A stretch of DNA of 64,000 bases from positions 38,367 to 102,366 of the forward strand of contig JAFWQU010000008.1 of the NCBI GenBank assembly GCA_017508975.1, in the 5' to 3' direction. Of the stretch, positions 23,510-32,719 are shown piece by piece. The translations under genes and the position numbers were made by a program. Source of the stretch: Clostridia bacterium (GTDB lineage Bacteria > Bacillota > Clostridia > Christensenellales > Aristaeellaceae). The number at the start of each line of letters is the position of its first letter. Positions within the stretch are counted from its first letter, which is position 1. The notes under the pieces were generated by a model. That model saw only the letters and a list, made by a program, of their open reading frames with translations. It searched no databases and was not told the origin of the DNA.

Positions 23510-25075
23510 ATGTTCGGACGAAAGAAAAAGAAAAAGCAGGAGGAGCTCAAGCCCATCCCGCTGCAGATGCCCGAGGAGACAGACCTTCCGGAGGAGGACC
23601 TGGCGTCCATCACCGCCTGTCTCCCCCGCCACGACGAGGAGCCTCCGCAGGAGGAGACCCAGTCGATGACCCCCGAGGAGGCACTGGCCGCGCTGCGCCT
23701 GAGCCAGCCGCAGGACGAGGAACCGGATGAGGACGAGGAGGAGCCGGCGCACCGGCGGACCAACCCCGGCCGCAAGATGCGCCCCAAGCGCAGCCGGGTT
23801 GAGCCGGCCCCGGAGGACCATCTCGCCGACAGCGAGGAGGAGGAAACCCTCGCCCGCCGCCACCCCGCGCTGCGCCGCTTCGGATATTTCTTCATCACGC
23901 TGGCGCTGTTGGCCTGCGTGATCGCGACGATTCTGACCCAGGTTTTCGACCGGGACACCACTGTCTACCAGGTGGCGGAAATGCCCGCGGAGACCGTCAC
24001 CGCCGCCATGACCCCGATCCAGAGCTTCTTTGCCTCCATCACCAACTCGGTGGTGGGCTATGTCCGCACCTTCAAGCGCCGGGCCAACATCGAGGAGGCC
24101 TATAACGCGGTGGTGGCGCGCAACGAGGAGCTGGAGTACATCGCCTTGATCGCCGAGGAGCGCCTGATCCAGCTGCAGCAGTTCACGAACATGCAGGACG
24201 AGGTGCAGAACAACGCGTCCATGCGGCCCCTGGTCTGCTCCGTGATTGGCCGGGACGAGGGCAACTATTTCTCCACCTTCACCATCAACCACGGCTCCGA
24301 CGACGGCATCGAGCCCTTCATGGCCGTCACCCTGGGCGAGGCACTGATCGGATACACCGAGGTGGTCTCCCCCCGCAGCGCCACCGTGCGCACGATCATC
24401 GACAGCGACGCCTCCATCGCCGGCATCATCCAGTCCAGCCGCGACCAGGGCACCGTCAAGGGCACCCTGGGCATCAACGGCCAGGCGATGTGCCGCATGT
24501 ACTATCTGCCCGAGGACCATCTGCCCCGCCCGGGCGACAAGGTCGTCACCTCCGGCGTGGGCATGTCCTTCCCCAAGGGCATCCCGATCGGCACCGTCCG
24601 CGAGTCCACCCGCGGCATGGACGCGAACAAGCAGTACATCGTGGTGGAGCCCGCCGCGGACTTCCAGCACATCGAGTATGTCATCGTGCTGCGCTACCAG
24701 CCGAAGGCGCGCGCCGTGCAGAGCCGCGACACCACCCAGGTGGACCTGGTCCCGCTGGAGACCGCGCGGCCCTATCCGACCCTGCGGATGAGCATCCTGA
24801 ACTACTGGAACACGCCCGACCCGAACACCGGGAACGTCCCGGCGGAGGAGACCGAGACCCCGGAGAATCCCGAGACTCCGACGCCGACGCCCATCGCCAC
24901 CCCGCGGCCGACGCCCACCCGAACCCCTTCCGGCGAGGAGGAGGACGATGAGGACGACGGGCTCGAGTACGTGGTCAGCAGCGAGCCCACCGGGTCGCCG
25001 AGCCCCTCCCCCACGCCCAGCCCGACGCCCCTGTTTACCCTGGATCCCAGCGGCATGAACCTGGAGGATGACTGA
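23510..25075 (+). CDS. mreC: Rod-shape protein MreC with long terminal extensions
   Basis: Extracytoplasmic scaffold of the elongasome. It has 521 residues against a usual 270-330. The N-terminal about 120 residues are cytoplasmic, opening with FGRKKKKK and then rich in Glu. One TM (FFITLALLACVIATILTQVF) lies near 125-145. A coiled coil follows (NAVVARNEELEYI), then the MreC beta domain (VIGRDEGNYFSTFTINHGSDDGI; KGIPIGTV). The last about 85 residues are Pro/Thr/Ser/Glu low complexity. AGGAGGTGAGGAG precedes ATG 23510; an upstream ATG at 23477 is less likely. mreD overlaps its end by 8 bp. Confidence 0.93.
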   Translation: MFGRKKKKKQEELKPIPLQMPEETDLPEEDLASITACLPRHDEEPPQEETQSMTPEEALAALRLSQPQDEEPDEDEEEPAHRRTNPGRKMRPKRSRVEPAPEDHLADSEEEETLARRHPALRRFGYFFITLALLACVIATILTQVFDRDTTVYQVAEMPAETVTAAMTPIQSFFASITNSVVGYVRTFKRRANIEEAYNAVVARNEELEYIALIAEERLIQLQQFTNMQDEVQNNASMRPLVCSVIGRDEGNYFSTFTINHGSDDGIEPFMAVTLGEALIGYTEVVSPRSATVRTIIDSDASIAGIIQSSRDQGTVKGTLGINGQAMCRMYYLPEDHLPRPGDKVVTSGVGMSFPKGIPIGTVRESTRGMDANKQYIVVEPAADFQHIEYVIVLRYQPKARAVQSRDTTQVDLVPLETARPYPTLRMSILNYWNTPDPNTGNVPAEETETPENPETPTPTPIATPRPTPTRTPSGEEEDDEDDGLEYVVSSEPTGSPSPSPTPSPTPLFTLDPSGMNLEDD

Positions 25076-25703
25076 GGTGAAACGCGCAAGAAAACGCGGA
25101 GGCCGGAAGCATCCCCTCCTCCGCGCCGTCTGGCAGCAGGCAAAGCTGTTCCTGGTGGTTCTGACAGCCTATCTGGTGCAGGTGTGCATTATGCCCTATG
25201 TCCGCATCGGCTCCGTCACCCCCAGCATCATCTTCCCGGTTCTGGCCATTATCACGGTCGGCCTGGGACGGATGCGGGCAGTCTGGGCCGGCACGGCCTT
25301 CGGCATCCTGCTGGAATTCATGCAGCCTTCCCATGTGCTGTTCAATCTTCTGATCTATCCCGTCGCCGCGATCTTCGGCATGCTGATCTTCGCGGACAAG
25401 ACCGTTCAGCAGCTTGAGTACGAGCGCGGCATCGGCAAGCCCGGCCGCAACGCGTCGCCCTGGCTGCGGACCCTCCTGTGCACGGCGGCCGACACGCTGG
25501 TCTATGAGACCGTCAACATCGTCTACTTCTTCGTCCGCGGCGGCGAGCTGAGCCTCCAGACCTTCGGCAGAGGGTTCCTGGACGTGTTCCTCTCGGTGCT
25601 GCTGGCCGCGCTGATCATGGTGCCCCTGCGCCGCTTCTTCGGGATCAGGGCCGCCGTCGATCCGGGCGCGGTGCTGCGCCCGACCGCCTACCGCAGGGGA
25701 TAA
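25068..25703 (+). CDS. mreD: Rod-shape protein MreD
   Basis: A 211-residue integral membrane protein with about five hydrophobic spans and a basic N-terminus, located exactly where MreD belongs between mreC and mrdA. The MPYVRIGSVTPSIIFPVL and ILLEFMQPSHVLFNLLIY stretches fit the family. Its start overlaps the mreC stop by 8 bp with GGAGG inside mreC. Sequence conservation in MreD is low, so context carries much of the call. Confidence 0.9.
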   Translation: MTEVKRARKRGGRKHPLLRAVWQQAKLFLVVLTAYLVQVCIMPYVRIGSVTPSIIFPVLAIITVGLGRMRAVWAGTAFGILLEFMQPSHVLFNLLIYPVAAIFGMLIFADKTVQQLEYERGIGKPGRNASPWLRTLLCTAADTLVYETVNIVYFFVRGGELSLQTFGRGFLDVFLSVLLAALIMVPLRRFFGIRAAVDPGAVLRPTAYRRG

Positions 25704-25727
25704 CAAACCCGGAAAGGAGGATCCGTC

Positions 25728-28226
25728 TTGAGTGAACAGGATAAAAAGCTGCGCCTGCGCTTTCTCACCGCGCTGGGGATCGTGATCCTCGCCGTCGCGT
25801 ATCTGATCGCGGGTCTCGCAAACCTGCAGCTGCAGGACAGCGATATCCACATGGAGAAAGCGGAGAGCACCCGCACAAAGACCATCTATCTGCGCGGCAA
25901 GCGCGGCAACATCGTGGACGCGGACTCCGTGATCCTGGCCGAGGACCAGCTGATCTACAACGTCACCTTCTACAAGGACGCGACCCAGACCAGCAAGGCA
26001 ACCTACGCGGAGTTCACCCGCTCGATCCTGGAGACCATCGACATCATTGAGCGCAACGGCGGCACCATGGCGCTGAAGTTCAACCTGGCGCGGGACCCCG
26101 AGACCCAGAAGTGGAAGTTCAGCTTCGGCTCCGGCGTCTCCGAGAGCGTTCTGGCCACCCGTCAGCGGCAGTGGCGCAGCAACAACTACCTGACCAACTC
26201 GAAATACGACGACCCAGCCGCCTGCTATGAGAAGCTCTACGACCGCTTCCAGTTCGCACAGGTGGATCCGACCCTGGACGAGGAGACCATCTGCAAGGTG
26301 ATGGCCATCTACTGCGAGATGCAGATGAACATCTTCAACTCGCAGCCGATCGTCATCGCCCGGGACGTGCGCTACGAGACGGTCATCGAGGTGGAGACCC
26401 GCGCCATGACGCTGCACGGCATGGAGATCAGCGTCGGCACCAAGCGCGTCTACCCCCGCTCGAACCTCGCGGCCCAGGTCATCGGCTACACCGGCGCCAT
26501 TCCCTCCCAGAGCATGTGGCAGACGCTCAAGGCCAAGGGCTATTCCTACAACGACACCATCGGGCGCGACGGCATCGAGTCCTCCATGGAGGACTGGCTG
26601 ACCCCCAACTCCTCCCTGCGCCAGGGCTACCGACTGGTCGAGCGCGACCAGCGCTCCCGCGTCATCCGGGAGCTGGAGTACGTGGAGCCCAAGGACGGCA
26701 ACAACGTCAAGCTGACCCTGCGCGCCTCCCTGCAGCAGATCGCCGAGAAGGCCATCGCGGCCAATGTGAACAACACCCGCGATGAGGAGGAGAAGAAGAT
26801 GGTCTCCTCCCAGTGGCTTGAGGACAACAAGAACGATATCGCCACCCGCAACTGGGAGAAATACCCCATGGCCCTGGCGGAGCACGGCTGCATGATCGTC
26901 CTGGACATGCAGGACCGCGTGCTGGCGATGGCCAACTACCCCACCTACGACCTGAACGCTCTGGTCGCCGGCGGAAAGAGCGCCGTGGCCATCCGGGACG
27001 ACGAGCGCAATCTGCTGCTGAACTACGGCATCCACGCCCGCGGAACCCCGGGCTCCATCTTCAAGATGGTCACCGGCTACGGCGTCCTCAACGAGGGCGA
27101 ACTCCAGGTGGACGAGTACATCTCGGACATGGGCTACTACAAAAAGTACAACGCCGACGAGAGCACCGCCCCGAAGTGCTGGATCAGCGAGAATCTACGC
27201 TGGAAGCACGCCTATCAGACCATCGTCGAGGGCCTGTCCCACTCGTGCAATTACTTCTTCTACGAGTGCGGCTCGCGCCTGGGCGAGGAGCGGCTGTACC
27301 GCTACGCCTACCTCTACGGACTCACCTCCCGCACCGGCATCGACCTGCCCGGCGAGGTCCGCTCCGTGGTCGGCTGCCAGAACACGCTATACGACCCCTC
27401 GAAGGCCATGAACGAGGCCAGCCAGGACACCTCGCTGCCCATCATCGTCTTCAACGCCATCAAGACCCACCTGAAAAACTGCGGCGCCTCCCGGGGTCTG
27501 GACTATGACGACGAGCGCCTTTCCAAGTGCGCCAAGCGGCTGATGGACATGGCCGTGAATTACCCCGAAAGCGCGTGGCTGGACCACATGCGCACCATCC
27601 TCATGGAGGAGCTCTCCATGACCAAAGAGATGGTCTACACCCAGCAGATCATCGGCGATACCTACAACTACATGAACACGATTAAATGGGGCGGCGGCCA
27701 GACCATTCTGACCGCCATCGGGCAGTCCGTGACGGTGCTCACCCCCATCGCGGTCGCGCGCTACGTCTGCGCCGTCGCCAACAACGGCATGGTATACAAC
27801 GTCTCCCTGGTGGACTCCATCACCTCCCCCGAGGGCGAGATTCTCTCCAAGCGCGAGCCCCAGCTGTTCAACCAGCTGGAGAACGGCGAGAAGTATCTGA
27901 GCCTCCTGCGCAAGGGGATGGAGGGCGTGGTGGACGACCAGGGTACTGCGGCGAAGTTCTTCAAGGGCTGGAAGTATTACGACCAGATCGCCGCGAAAAC
28001 CGGAACCGCGCAGGTGACCAGCATCGACCTGGAGAACAACGCGTGGTTCGTCTGCTTCGCGCCCCTGGAAAAGCCCGAGATCGCCATCGCGGTCTTTATC
28101 CCCCACGGCTACTCGGGCGGCAACGCCTCGCTGGCAGCCAAGACCTTCGTGGAAGAGTATCTGAATCTGTCCACCCTGCGCACCGTAGACTATGACCTGC
28201 CCTACGGAAACACCCTGGCGCCCTGA
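25728..28226 (+). CDS. mrdA: Penicillin-binding protein 2 (elongation transpeptidase)
   Basis: Class B PBP cross-linking lateral peptidoglycan, acting with RodA. At 832 residues it is longer than most PBP2s. One N-terminal TM anchor (LTALGIVILAVAYLIAGLA) is followed by a large dimerisation region. Transpeptidase motifs are SIFK in GTPGSIFKMV near residue 442, SCN in SHSCNYFF near 505, and KTG in AAKTGTAQV near 756. An insert of about 100 residues between SCN and KTG (around QDTSLPIIVFNAIKTHLKNC) is unusual. TTG 25728 has AAAGGAGG 7 bp upstream. Confidence 0.95.
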   Translation: MSEQDKKLRLRFLTALGIVILAVAYLIAGLANLQLQDSDIHMEKAESTRTKTIYLRGKRGNIVDADSVILAEDQLIYNVTFYKDATQTSKATYAEFTRSILETIDIIERNGGTMALKFNLARDPETQKWKFSFGSGVSESVLATRQRQWRSNNYLTNSKYDDPAACYEKLYDRFQFAQVDPTLDEETICKVMAIYCEMQMNIFNSQPIVIARDVRYETVIEVETRAMTLHGMEISVGTKRVYPRSNLAAQVIGYTGAIPSQSMWQTLKAKGYSYNDTIGRDGIESSMEDWLTPNSSLRQGYRLVERDQRSRVIRELEYVEPKDGNNVKLTLRASLQQIAEKAIAANVNNTRDEEEKKMVSSQWLEDNKNDIATRNWEKYPMALAEHGCMIVLDMQDRVLAMANYPTYDLNALVAGGKSAVAIRDDERNLLLNYGIHARGTPGSIFKMVTGYGVLNEGELQVDEYISDMGYYKKYNADESTAPKCWISENLRWKHAYQTIVEGLSHSCNYFFYECGSRLGEERLYRYAYLYGLTSRTGIDLPGEVRSVVGCQNTLYDPSKAMNEASQDTSLPIIVFNAIKTHLKNCGASRGLDYDDERLSKCAKRLMDMAVNYPESAWLDHMRTILMEELSMTKEMVYTQQIIGDTYNYMNTIKWGGGQTILTAIGQSVTVLTPIAVARYVCAVANNGMVYNVSLVDSITSPEGEILSKREPQLFNQLENGEKYLSLLRKGMEGVVDDQGTAAKFFKGWKYYDQIAAKTGTAQVTSIDLENNAWFVCFAPLEKPEIAIAVFIPHGYSGGNASLAAKTFVEEYLNLSTLRTVDYDLPYGNTLAP

Positions 28227-28247
28227 GCCGGAGGAGGAAACCGAAGC

Positions 28248-29063
28248 ATGAGCACTGTCTGGCTGATCGCCTCCGGAAAGGGGGGCGTTGGAAAATCGAC
28301 GCTCGCCGCCGGGCTCGGGGTCTCCCTGGGCCGGGAGGGCCAGCGGGTCTGCGTGGTGGACGCCGACCTCGGACTGCGCAACGCCGATATGCTCCTTGGC
28401 CTGTCCGACCGCGTGGTCTATGACCTGATGGACGTGGCGAAGAGCGGCTGCGCGCCGGAGCAGGCGCTGATCGCCGTGCCCGGGGAGGAGCAGGTCTTCC
28501 TGCTGCCCGCCTCGCAGTTTGCCCGCGCAAAGGATCTGGATCCCAAGGATTTCCGTCATGTGATCCGCGGGCTGCGGGAAAGCTTCGATCAGATTCTGAT
28601 TGACTGCCCCGCAGGCACCGAGCGCGGACTGCGCGGAGCGATGGCCTGCGAGCCGGACCGGGCCCTCGTGGTCGCCACCCCCGACGACGTCTCCCTGCGG
28701 GACGCGGAACAGCTCTGCGGTCTGATCCGCAAAAAGGCGCTTCCCGGTCCGCAGCTGCTGGTCAACCGGCTCCGGCCGGAGCTGATCCGCACCGGGGAGA
28801 TGATCTCCGCAGCCGCTGCGGCCGCCGCGCTCGACTGCCCGCTGCTGGGCGAGATCCCCGAGGATCCGCTGGTCTACCGGGCGCTCCTGCGGCATCTGCG
28901 GGTCACGGACGTGGACTGCGCGGCGACCCGCGCCTTCGCCCGGATCGCGCAGCGGATGTGCGGCGGGGAGGTTCCCCTGCCGGACTACGGGCGGCGTCCC
29001 GAGGGCTTGCTCCGGCGCCTCTTCCGCCGCGCGCCCAAGGAGGTTCGCATTCTTGATCACTGA
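28248..29063 (+). CDS. minD: MinD-like septum-site ATPase without adjacent MinC or MinE
   Basis: A 271-residue ParA/MinD ATPase. The deviant Walker A KGGVGKST is at residues 11-18, with VVDADLGLRNADMLLGL and ILIDCPAGTERG following. The C-terminus contains GLLRRLFRRAPKEV, an amphipathic stretch suitable as a MinD membrane-targeting helix. It lies between mrdA and rodA, where many Clostridia carry minC-minD-minE; neither partner is present. It could act with distant MinC/DivIVA or have another positioning role. GGAGGAAAC lies upstream of ATG 28248. Confidence 0.92.
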   Translation: MSTVWLIASGKGGVGKSTLAAGLGVSLGREGQRVCVVDADLGLRNADMLLGLSDRVVYDLMDVAKSGCAPEQALIAVPGEEQVFLLPASQFARAKDLDPKDFRHVIRGLRESFDQILIDCPAGTERGLRGAMACEPDRALVVATPDDVSLRDAEQLCGLIRKKALPGPQLLVNRLRPELIRTGEMISAAAAAAALDCPLLGEIPEDPLVYRALLRHLRVTDVDCAATRAFARIAQRMCGGEVPLPDYGRRPEGLLRRLFRRAPKEVRILDH

Positions 29064-30252
29064 GAGCAAAAAAACACGGGCGCACATCAGTAAAACCCTG
29101 CTGGTCCTGACATACACGCTCGCGATCCTGGGAATCTATTTCGTGGCGGTGGCGACCTACTCGCCCTCCTCCACCTCCGGCGCCTCCCTGCTGACCCATA
29201 TTGCCGAATCCAGCTACGCCATGCGGCAGGGTCTCTATGTGCTGATCTCCCCGCTGGTCCTGGCGGTCATGCTGTCGATCAAGTTCGAGCTGCTGCGCCG
29301 GTGGAACGTCATGCTCTACTGGGCCACGCTGGGCCTGGTCACCGCGGTGTGGGTCTTCAACCGCGCCACCGGCGTGAAACAGTGGCTGGACGTCTTCATG
29401 GGCTACACGATCCAGCCCACGGAGTTCGCCAAACTGACGATTATCCTTCGTCTGGCGTCGGTTCTCTCCAAGGCCGAGCGGCCCCTCGGCACCTTCAAGG
29501 ACGCCGTCATGACCATCGCCCTGGTGCTCATCCCCGGCGCGATCATCGTTCTCTCCGGCGAGACGGGCTCCTTCATCGTCATCGCGTTCGTCTTCCTGGT
29601 GATGATTTTCTTCGCCAACACGGACTGGCGGGTGATCGCGCTGCTGATCACGCTGGTCGTCCTGGGCCTTCTGGCGCTGTACGGCTTCGCGATGGCGACC
29701 GGCTCGGACAACTACCGTCTCCTGCGCATCATCTCCTTCTTCCGCCCGGAGGAGTTCTCCTCCTCCAGCGGCTACCAGCAGACCCAGAGCATGATGGCCA
29801 TCGGCTCCGGCGGCCTGCGCGGGGTCGGCGGCTTCTCGGACAGCAGCCTGTACCGGCTGGACTACGTGCCCGCCGACTGGACGGACTTCATCTTCTCCAC
29901 CATCGGCGAGGCCACCGGCTTCATCGGCTGCGCCTCCCTGGTGCTGCTCTATCTCTTCTTCATCCTGTACATGCTGCGCCTGGCCTACTACACCCGTGAC
30001 CGCTTCGGCATGCTCATCGTGGTCGGCGTGGCCGGAATGTTCTTCTTTCATATTCTGGAGAATGTGGGCATGACCGCGGGCCTGCTCCCGATCACCGGCA
30101 TCCCGCTGCCCTTCCTCTCCTACGGCGGCTCGAACATGATCATGAACATGGCCGCCGTCGGCCTGGTGCTGAACGTCACCAAGAACCGCAGTCTGACCGG
30201 CAACTTCTCCACCCCGCAGCTGGACACGCAGCTCCGGCACTATACGCGATAG
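29053..30252 (+). CDS. rodA: Rod-shape SEDS glycosyltransferase RodA (FtsW/RodA/SpoVE family)
   Basis: Membrane peptidoglycan polymerase partnered with PBP2. The 399 residues include about ten spans and SEDS signatures: IQPTEFAKL near residue 120, the extracellular VPADWTDFIFSTIGEATGF near 275 with its essential Asp region, and PITGIPLPFLSYGGSNM near 345. Translation begins at TTG 29053, overlapping the minD stop by 11 bp. RodA is preferred over FtsW because of its position in the mre-mrdA cluster. Confidence 0.95.
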   Translation: MITESKKTRAHISKTLLVLTYTLAILGIYFVAVATYSPSSTSGASLLTHIAESSYAMRQGLYVLISPLVLAVMLSIKFELLRRWNVMLYWATLGLVTAVWVFNRATGVKQWLDVFMGYTIQPTEFAKLTIILRLASVLSKAERPLGTFKDAVMTIALVLIPGAIIVLSGETGSFIVIAFVFLVMIFFANTDWRVIALLITLVVLGLLALYGFAMATGSDNYRLLRIISFFRPEEFSSSSGYQQTQSMMAIGSGGLRGVGGFSDSSLYRLDYVPADWTDFIFSTIGEATGFIGCASLVLLYLFFILYMLRLAYYTRDRFGMLIVVGVAGMFFFHILENVGMTAGLLPITGIPLPFLSYGGSNMIMNMAAVGLVLNVTKNRSLTGNFSTPQLDTQLRHYTR

Positions 30253-30264
30253 GAGGGCATGCCC

Positions 30265-31752
30265 ATGAAGCTCCGTCTGACAGCGTCCATTCTCCTGCTG
30301 AGTCTGCTTCTGCTGGCGGCTGCGTCCGCCTCCGCGGCGGGCAGTCTGCGGCTGAAGCGCGAGGTGCCGGAATACGCGCGGTGGACACAGGCACCGGCGG
30401 AGGACGAGGTCCCGGTCGAGATGGCGGAGGCTTCCTACGCCTCCTGCGCGCTGATCGGCCCTGACTCCGGCGAGACCTGCGTGGAGTATACCTGGACCAT
30501 CCTGGATAATCTGGGCGAGAGCGGCAGCGGAAGCCTCGGCGGCTTCGGTCCAAACATCTCCGGCGGAGAAGGCGGCACGGATCCCCACGAATATCAGATC
30601 TCCGTCGCCGTCCTGGACAACACCTATGAGAATCCGTGGATGGCCAACACGCTCTATTATCCGCCGCTGCAGTCGGAGACCACCTTCTCCTACACCTTCT
30701 ATCAGCCGGGATCCTATGTCCTTTTCCTGGACGCGTATCAGGGGGACAGCTTGATCGGCGGCGACATACTGGTTGTGGAGATCACCAGCGGCAGCCGGCC
30801 CAATCCGCTGACCGCCCAGGTTCAGCAGGCGGCTGCCCTGTGCCAGGGGGATTCTGATTTCGAGTCCGCCGTCCTGGCGCACGACTGGCTCTGCGATCAT
30901 GTTGACTACGACTACAGCTATGTCTATTACAGCGCGGAGGACGCTTTCTTCCGCGGAACCTGCGTCTGCAACGGCTACACCTACGCCTACCAGCTTCTTC
31001 TCCAGGAGCTTGGAATTCCCTGCCAGCGGATCAGTTGGGACGGCTCAGACACCGAGATGGGCCACATCTGGAATACCGTTCAGCTGGAGGGCAGCTGGTA
31101 CCACGTGGATGTCACCTGGGACGATGACGCCCATTATCCATACTTCGGGCTGACGGATGAGCTGATCCTTTTGGACCACGTGATCGACTACCGCTGCGAC
31201 GGAACCCCGCCCTGCGACAGTCTCGACTGCAATTACTTTGTCCACACCGGCGAGTGGAAGAGCGACTTCGGATACCAGGTCTACTCGGAAGCTCAGGAGC
31301 TGCTGCTGAGCGGCGTGCACCGGATGACCCTGAGCGCCATGGGAGATCCGCTATATGATACCCTCACCGCCTGGGGCATGAAAGTGGAACCCTGGCAGGA
31401 CCCGGACACCGGCGAGCAGCTGCCCGCCCCGCAGGTCACCTGCTCCGAGAGCGGCCAGACCATCCGCGCGGTCTTCCTCGGCAACGGGCAACTGCTGCTG
31501 CCGGCGGATCTCACCCTGCTGGAAGCGGAGGTCTTCACGGAGACGCCCGCGCGCAGCGTCATCATCCCCTCGGGCTGCGCCGTCAGCGGCCGGGCCTTCT
31601 CCGGGAGCGGCGTCTGGGACGTCTATTTTCTCGGCGATCCCGGCATGGTCGACGAGCACGCCTTCGACGGCACGCACTACGTCTGTCTCCACGGCGGCAG
31701 CAGCATCCAGGCCCTCGCGCAGAGACTCGGCCTGGACTACAGTGAAGAATGA
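30265..31752 (+). CDS. Secreted transglutaminase-like protein
   Basis: A 495-residue exported protein with signal peptide ILLLSLLLLAAASASAAG. The first about 190 residues look like a beta-rich domain. A transglutaminase-like core follows with candidate Cys in GTCVCNGYTYAYQLL near residue 233, His in MGHIWNTV near 266 and Asp in YHVDVTWDD near 282, the expected triad order. The C-terminal part (about 390-480) resembles a leucine-rich cell-surface repeat. AGGAGGG fits ATG 30265 better than ATG 30259. It follows rodA by 12 bp, so it is probably the last gene of the cell-shape operon, with a wall or protein-processing role. Confidence 0.83.
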   Translation: MKLRLTASILLLSLLLLAAASASAAGSLRLKREVPEYARWTQAPAEDEVPVEMAEASYASCALIGPDSGETCVEYTWTILDNLGESGSGSLGGFGPNISGGEGGTDPHEYQISVAVLDNTYENPWMANTLYYPPLQSETTFSYTFYQPGSYVLFLDAYQGDSLIGGDILVVEITSGSRPNPLTAQVQQAAALCQGDSDFESAVLAHDWLCDHVDYDYSYVYYSAEDAFFRGTCVCNGYTYAYQLLLQELGIPCQRISWDGSDTEMGHIWNTVQLEGSWYHVDVTWDDDAHYPYFGLTDELILLDHVIDYRCDGTPPCDSLDCNYFVHTGEWKSDFGYQVYSEAQELLLSGVHRMTLSAMGDPLYDTLTAWGMKVEPWQDPDTGEQLPAPQVTCSESGQTIRAVFLGNGQLLLPADLTLLEAEVFTETPARSVIIPSGCAVSGRAFSGSGVWDVYFLGDPGMVDEHAFDGTHYVCLHGGSSIQALAQRLGLDYSEE

Positions 31753-31786
31753 TTCACAAAGAACCTGATGACTGGGAGGTATCTGC

Positions 31787-32716
31787 ATGCATACACACCG
31801 CACAAGCCGTCTCGTATCTCTGATTATGCTGACTCTGCTCTTCTCCCTGCCTGCCTCTTGGGCACTGGCAGATCTGACCCCACTGGCTCTTGACATGAAA
31901 GTGCACGGCAATCCCCCGCGAGAGGATTGCTGGATCGAGAAGGGCAAGGAATACCGTGATGAATCCATCCATGTAGTAATGGAGACAGGAAACCGGAAAG
32001 GCAAATCCAGCGATTCACGGGTCTCAACCCGCTGGCTGACAATCGAAATCGCCGATCCCAGCCAGATCCGTACCACTTTGAGCTTTGAAAGTTTCTCCGA
32101 CAACCGGCTGACTCGCTCGGTAAACATGCAGCGCAGCGTGAACGCAATTGTAGCTCTTAACGATGATTTCGTCAAAATCTCCAATTATCGGGGCTATGTC
32201 ATGCGCCAGGGCGTGTTTTACTGCGATACGCTTGACGAACACGCCAAGGCGCAGGATGTACTTATCATTGACGATCAGGGAGATTTTCGCCTGGTTCTTG
32301 ACGCCACATCTGCATCCATGCAGGAATATCTCGCCCAGATGGAAACAGAAGGCCGCAAGCCGATCAATGTTTTCACCTTCGGGCCTGCCCTGGTGATCGA
32401 TGGCATTGCGCAGACACAATTCGATGACGACAAAATCCGCTCTCCCTATTACGCAACCCCGCGCATTGCCCTCTGCCAGCTGGATCATCTGAAATACGCA
32501 ATCGTTCAGATTGATGGAAGCAGCGGAAACGGTCTGAACTGTCCGGAACTGGCGAACTATATCGTACAGCTCTTCCCCGAGTGCAAGATTGCCTATAACC
32601 TGGATGGAGGCGGTTCAACCCACCTGTTCTTCGGAGATAAGTTGGTCTCCAAGGTCAAAGGCAGCCGCGAGATCTCTGGAATGATCTATTTCGCTTCCAT
32701 TGCGTCGGAGGAATAA
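31787..32716 (+). CDS. Secreted phosphodiester glycosidase family protein (NAGPA-like)
   Basis: A 309-residue exported protein with signal peptide LVSLIMLTLLFSLPASWALA. The NAGPA/phosphodiester-glycosidase domain is marked by IVALNDDFV near residue 122, RIALCQLD and YNLDGGGSTHLFF near 269-281. Members cleave sugar-1-phosphodiesters; YoqH/EpsL-type bacterial members act on exopolysaccharide or wall polymers. Base composition is clearly lower in GC than the upstream cluster, and the gene opens a three-gene island. GGGAGG precedes ATG 31787. Confidence 0.88.
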   Translation: MHTHRTSRLVSLIMLTLLFSLPASWALADLTPLALDMKVHGNPPREDCWIEKGKEYRDESIHVVMETGNRKGKSSDSRVSTRWLTIEIADPSQIRTTLSFESFSDNRLTRSVNMQRSVNAIVALNDDFVKISNYRGYVMRQGVFYCDTLDEHAKAQDVLIIDDQGDFRLVLDATSASMQEYLAQMETEGRKPINVFTFGPALVIDGIAQTQFDDDKIRSPYYATPRIALCQLDHLKYAIVQIDGSSGNGLNCPELANYIVQLFPECKIAYNLDGGGSTHLFFGDKLVSKVKGSREISGMIYFASIASEE

Positions 32717-32719
32717 TCT

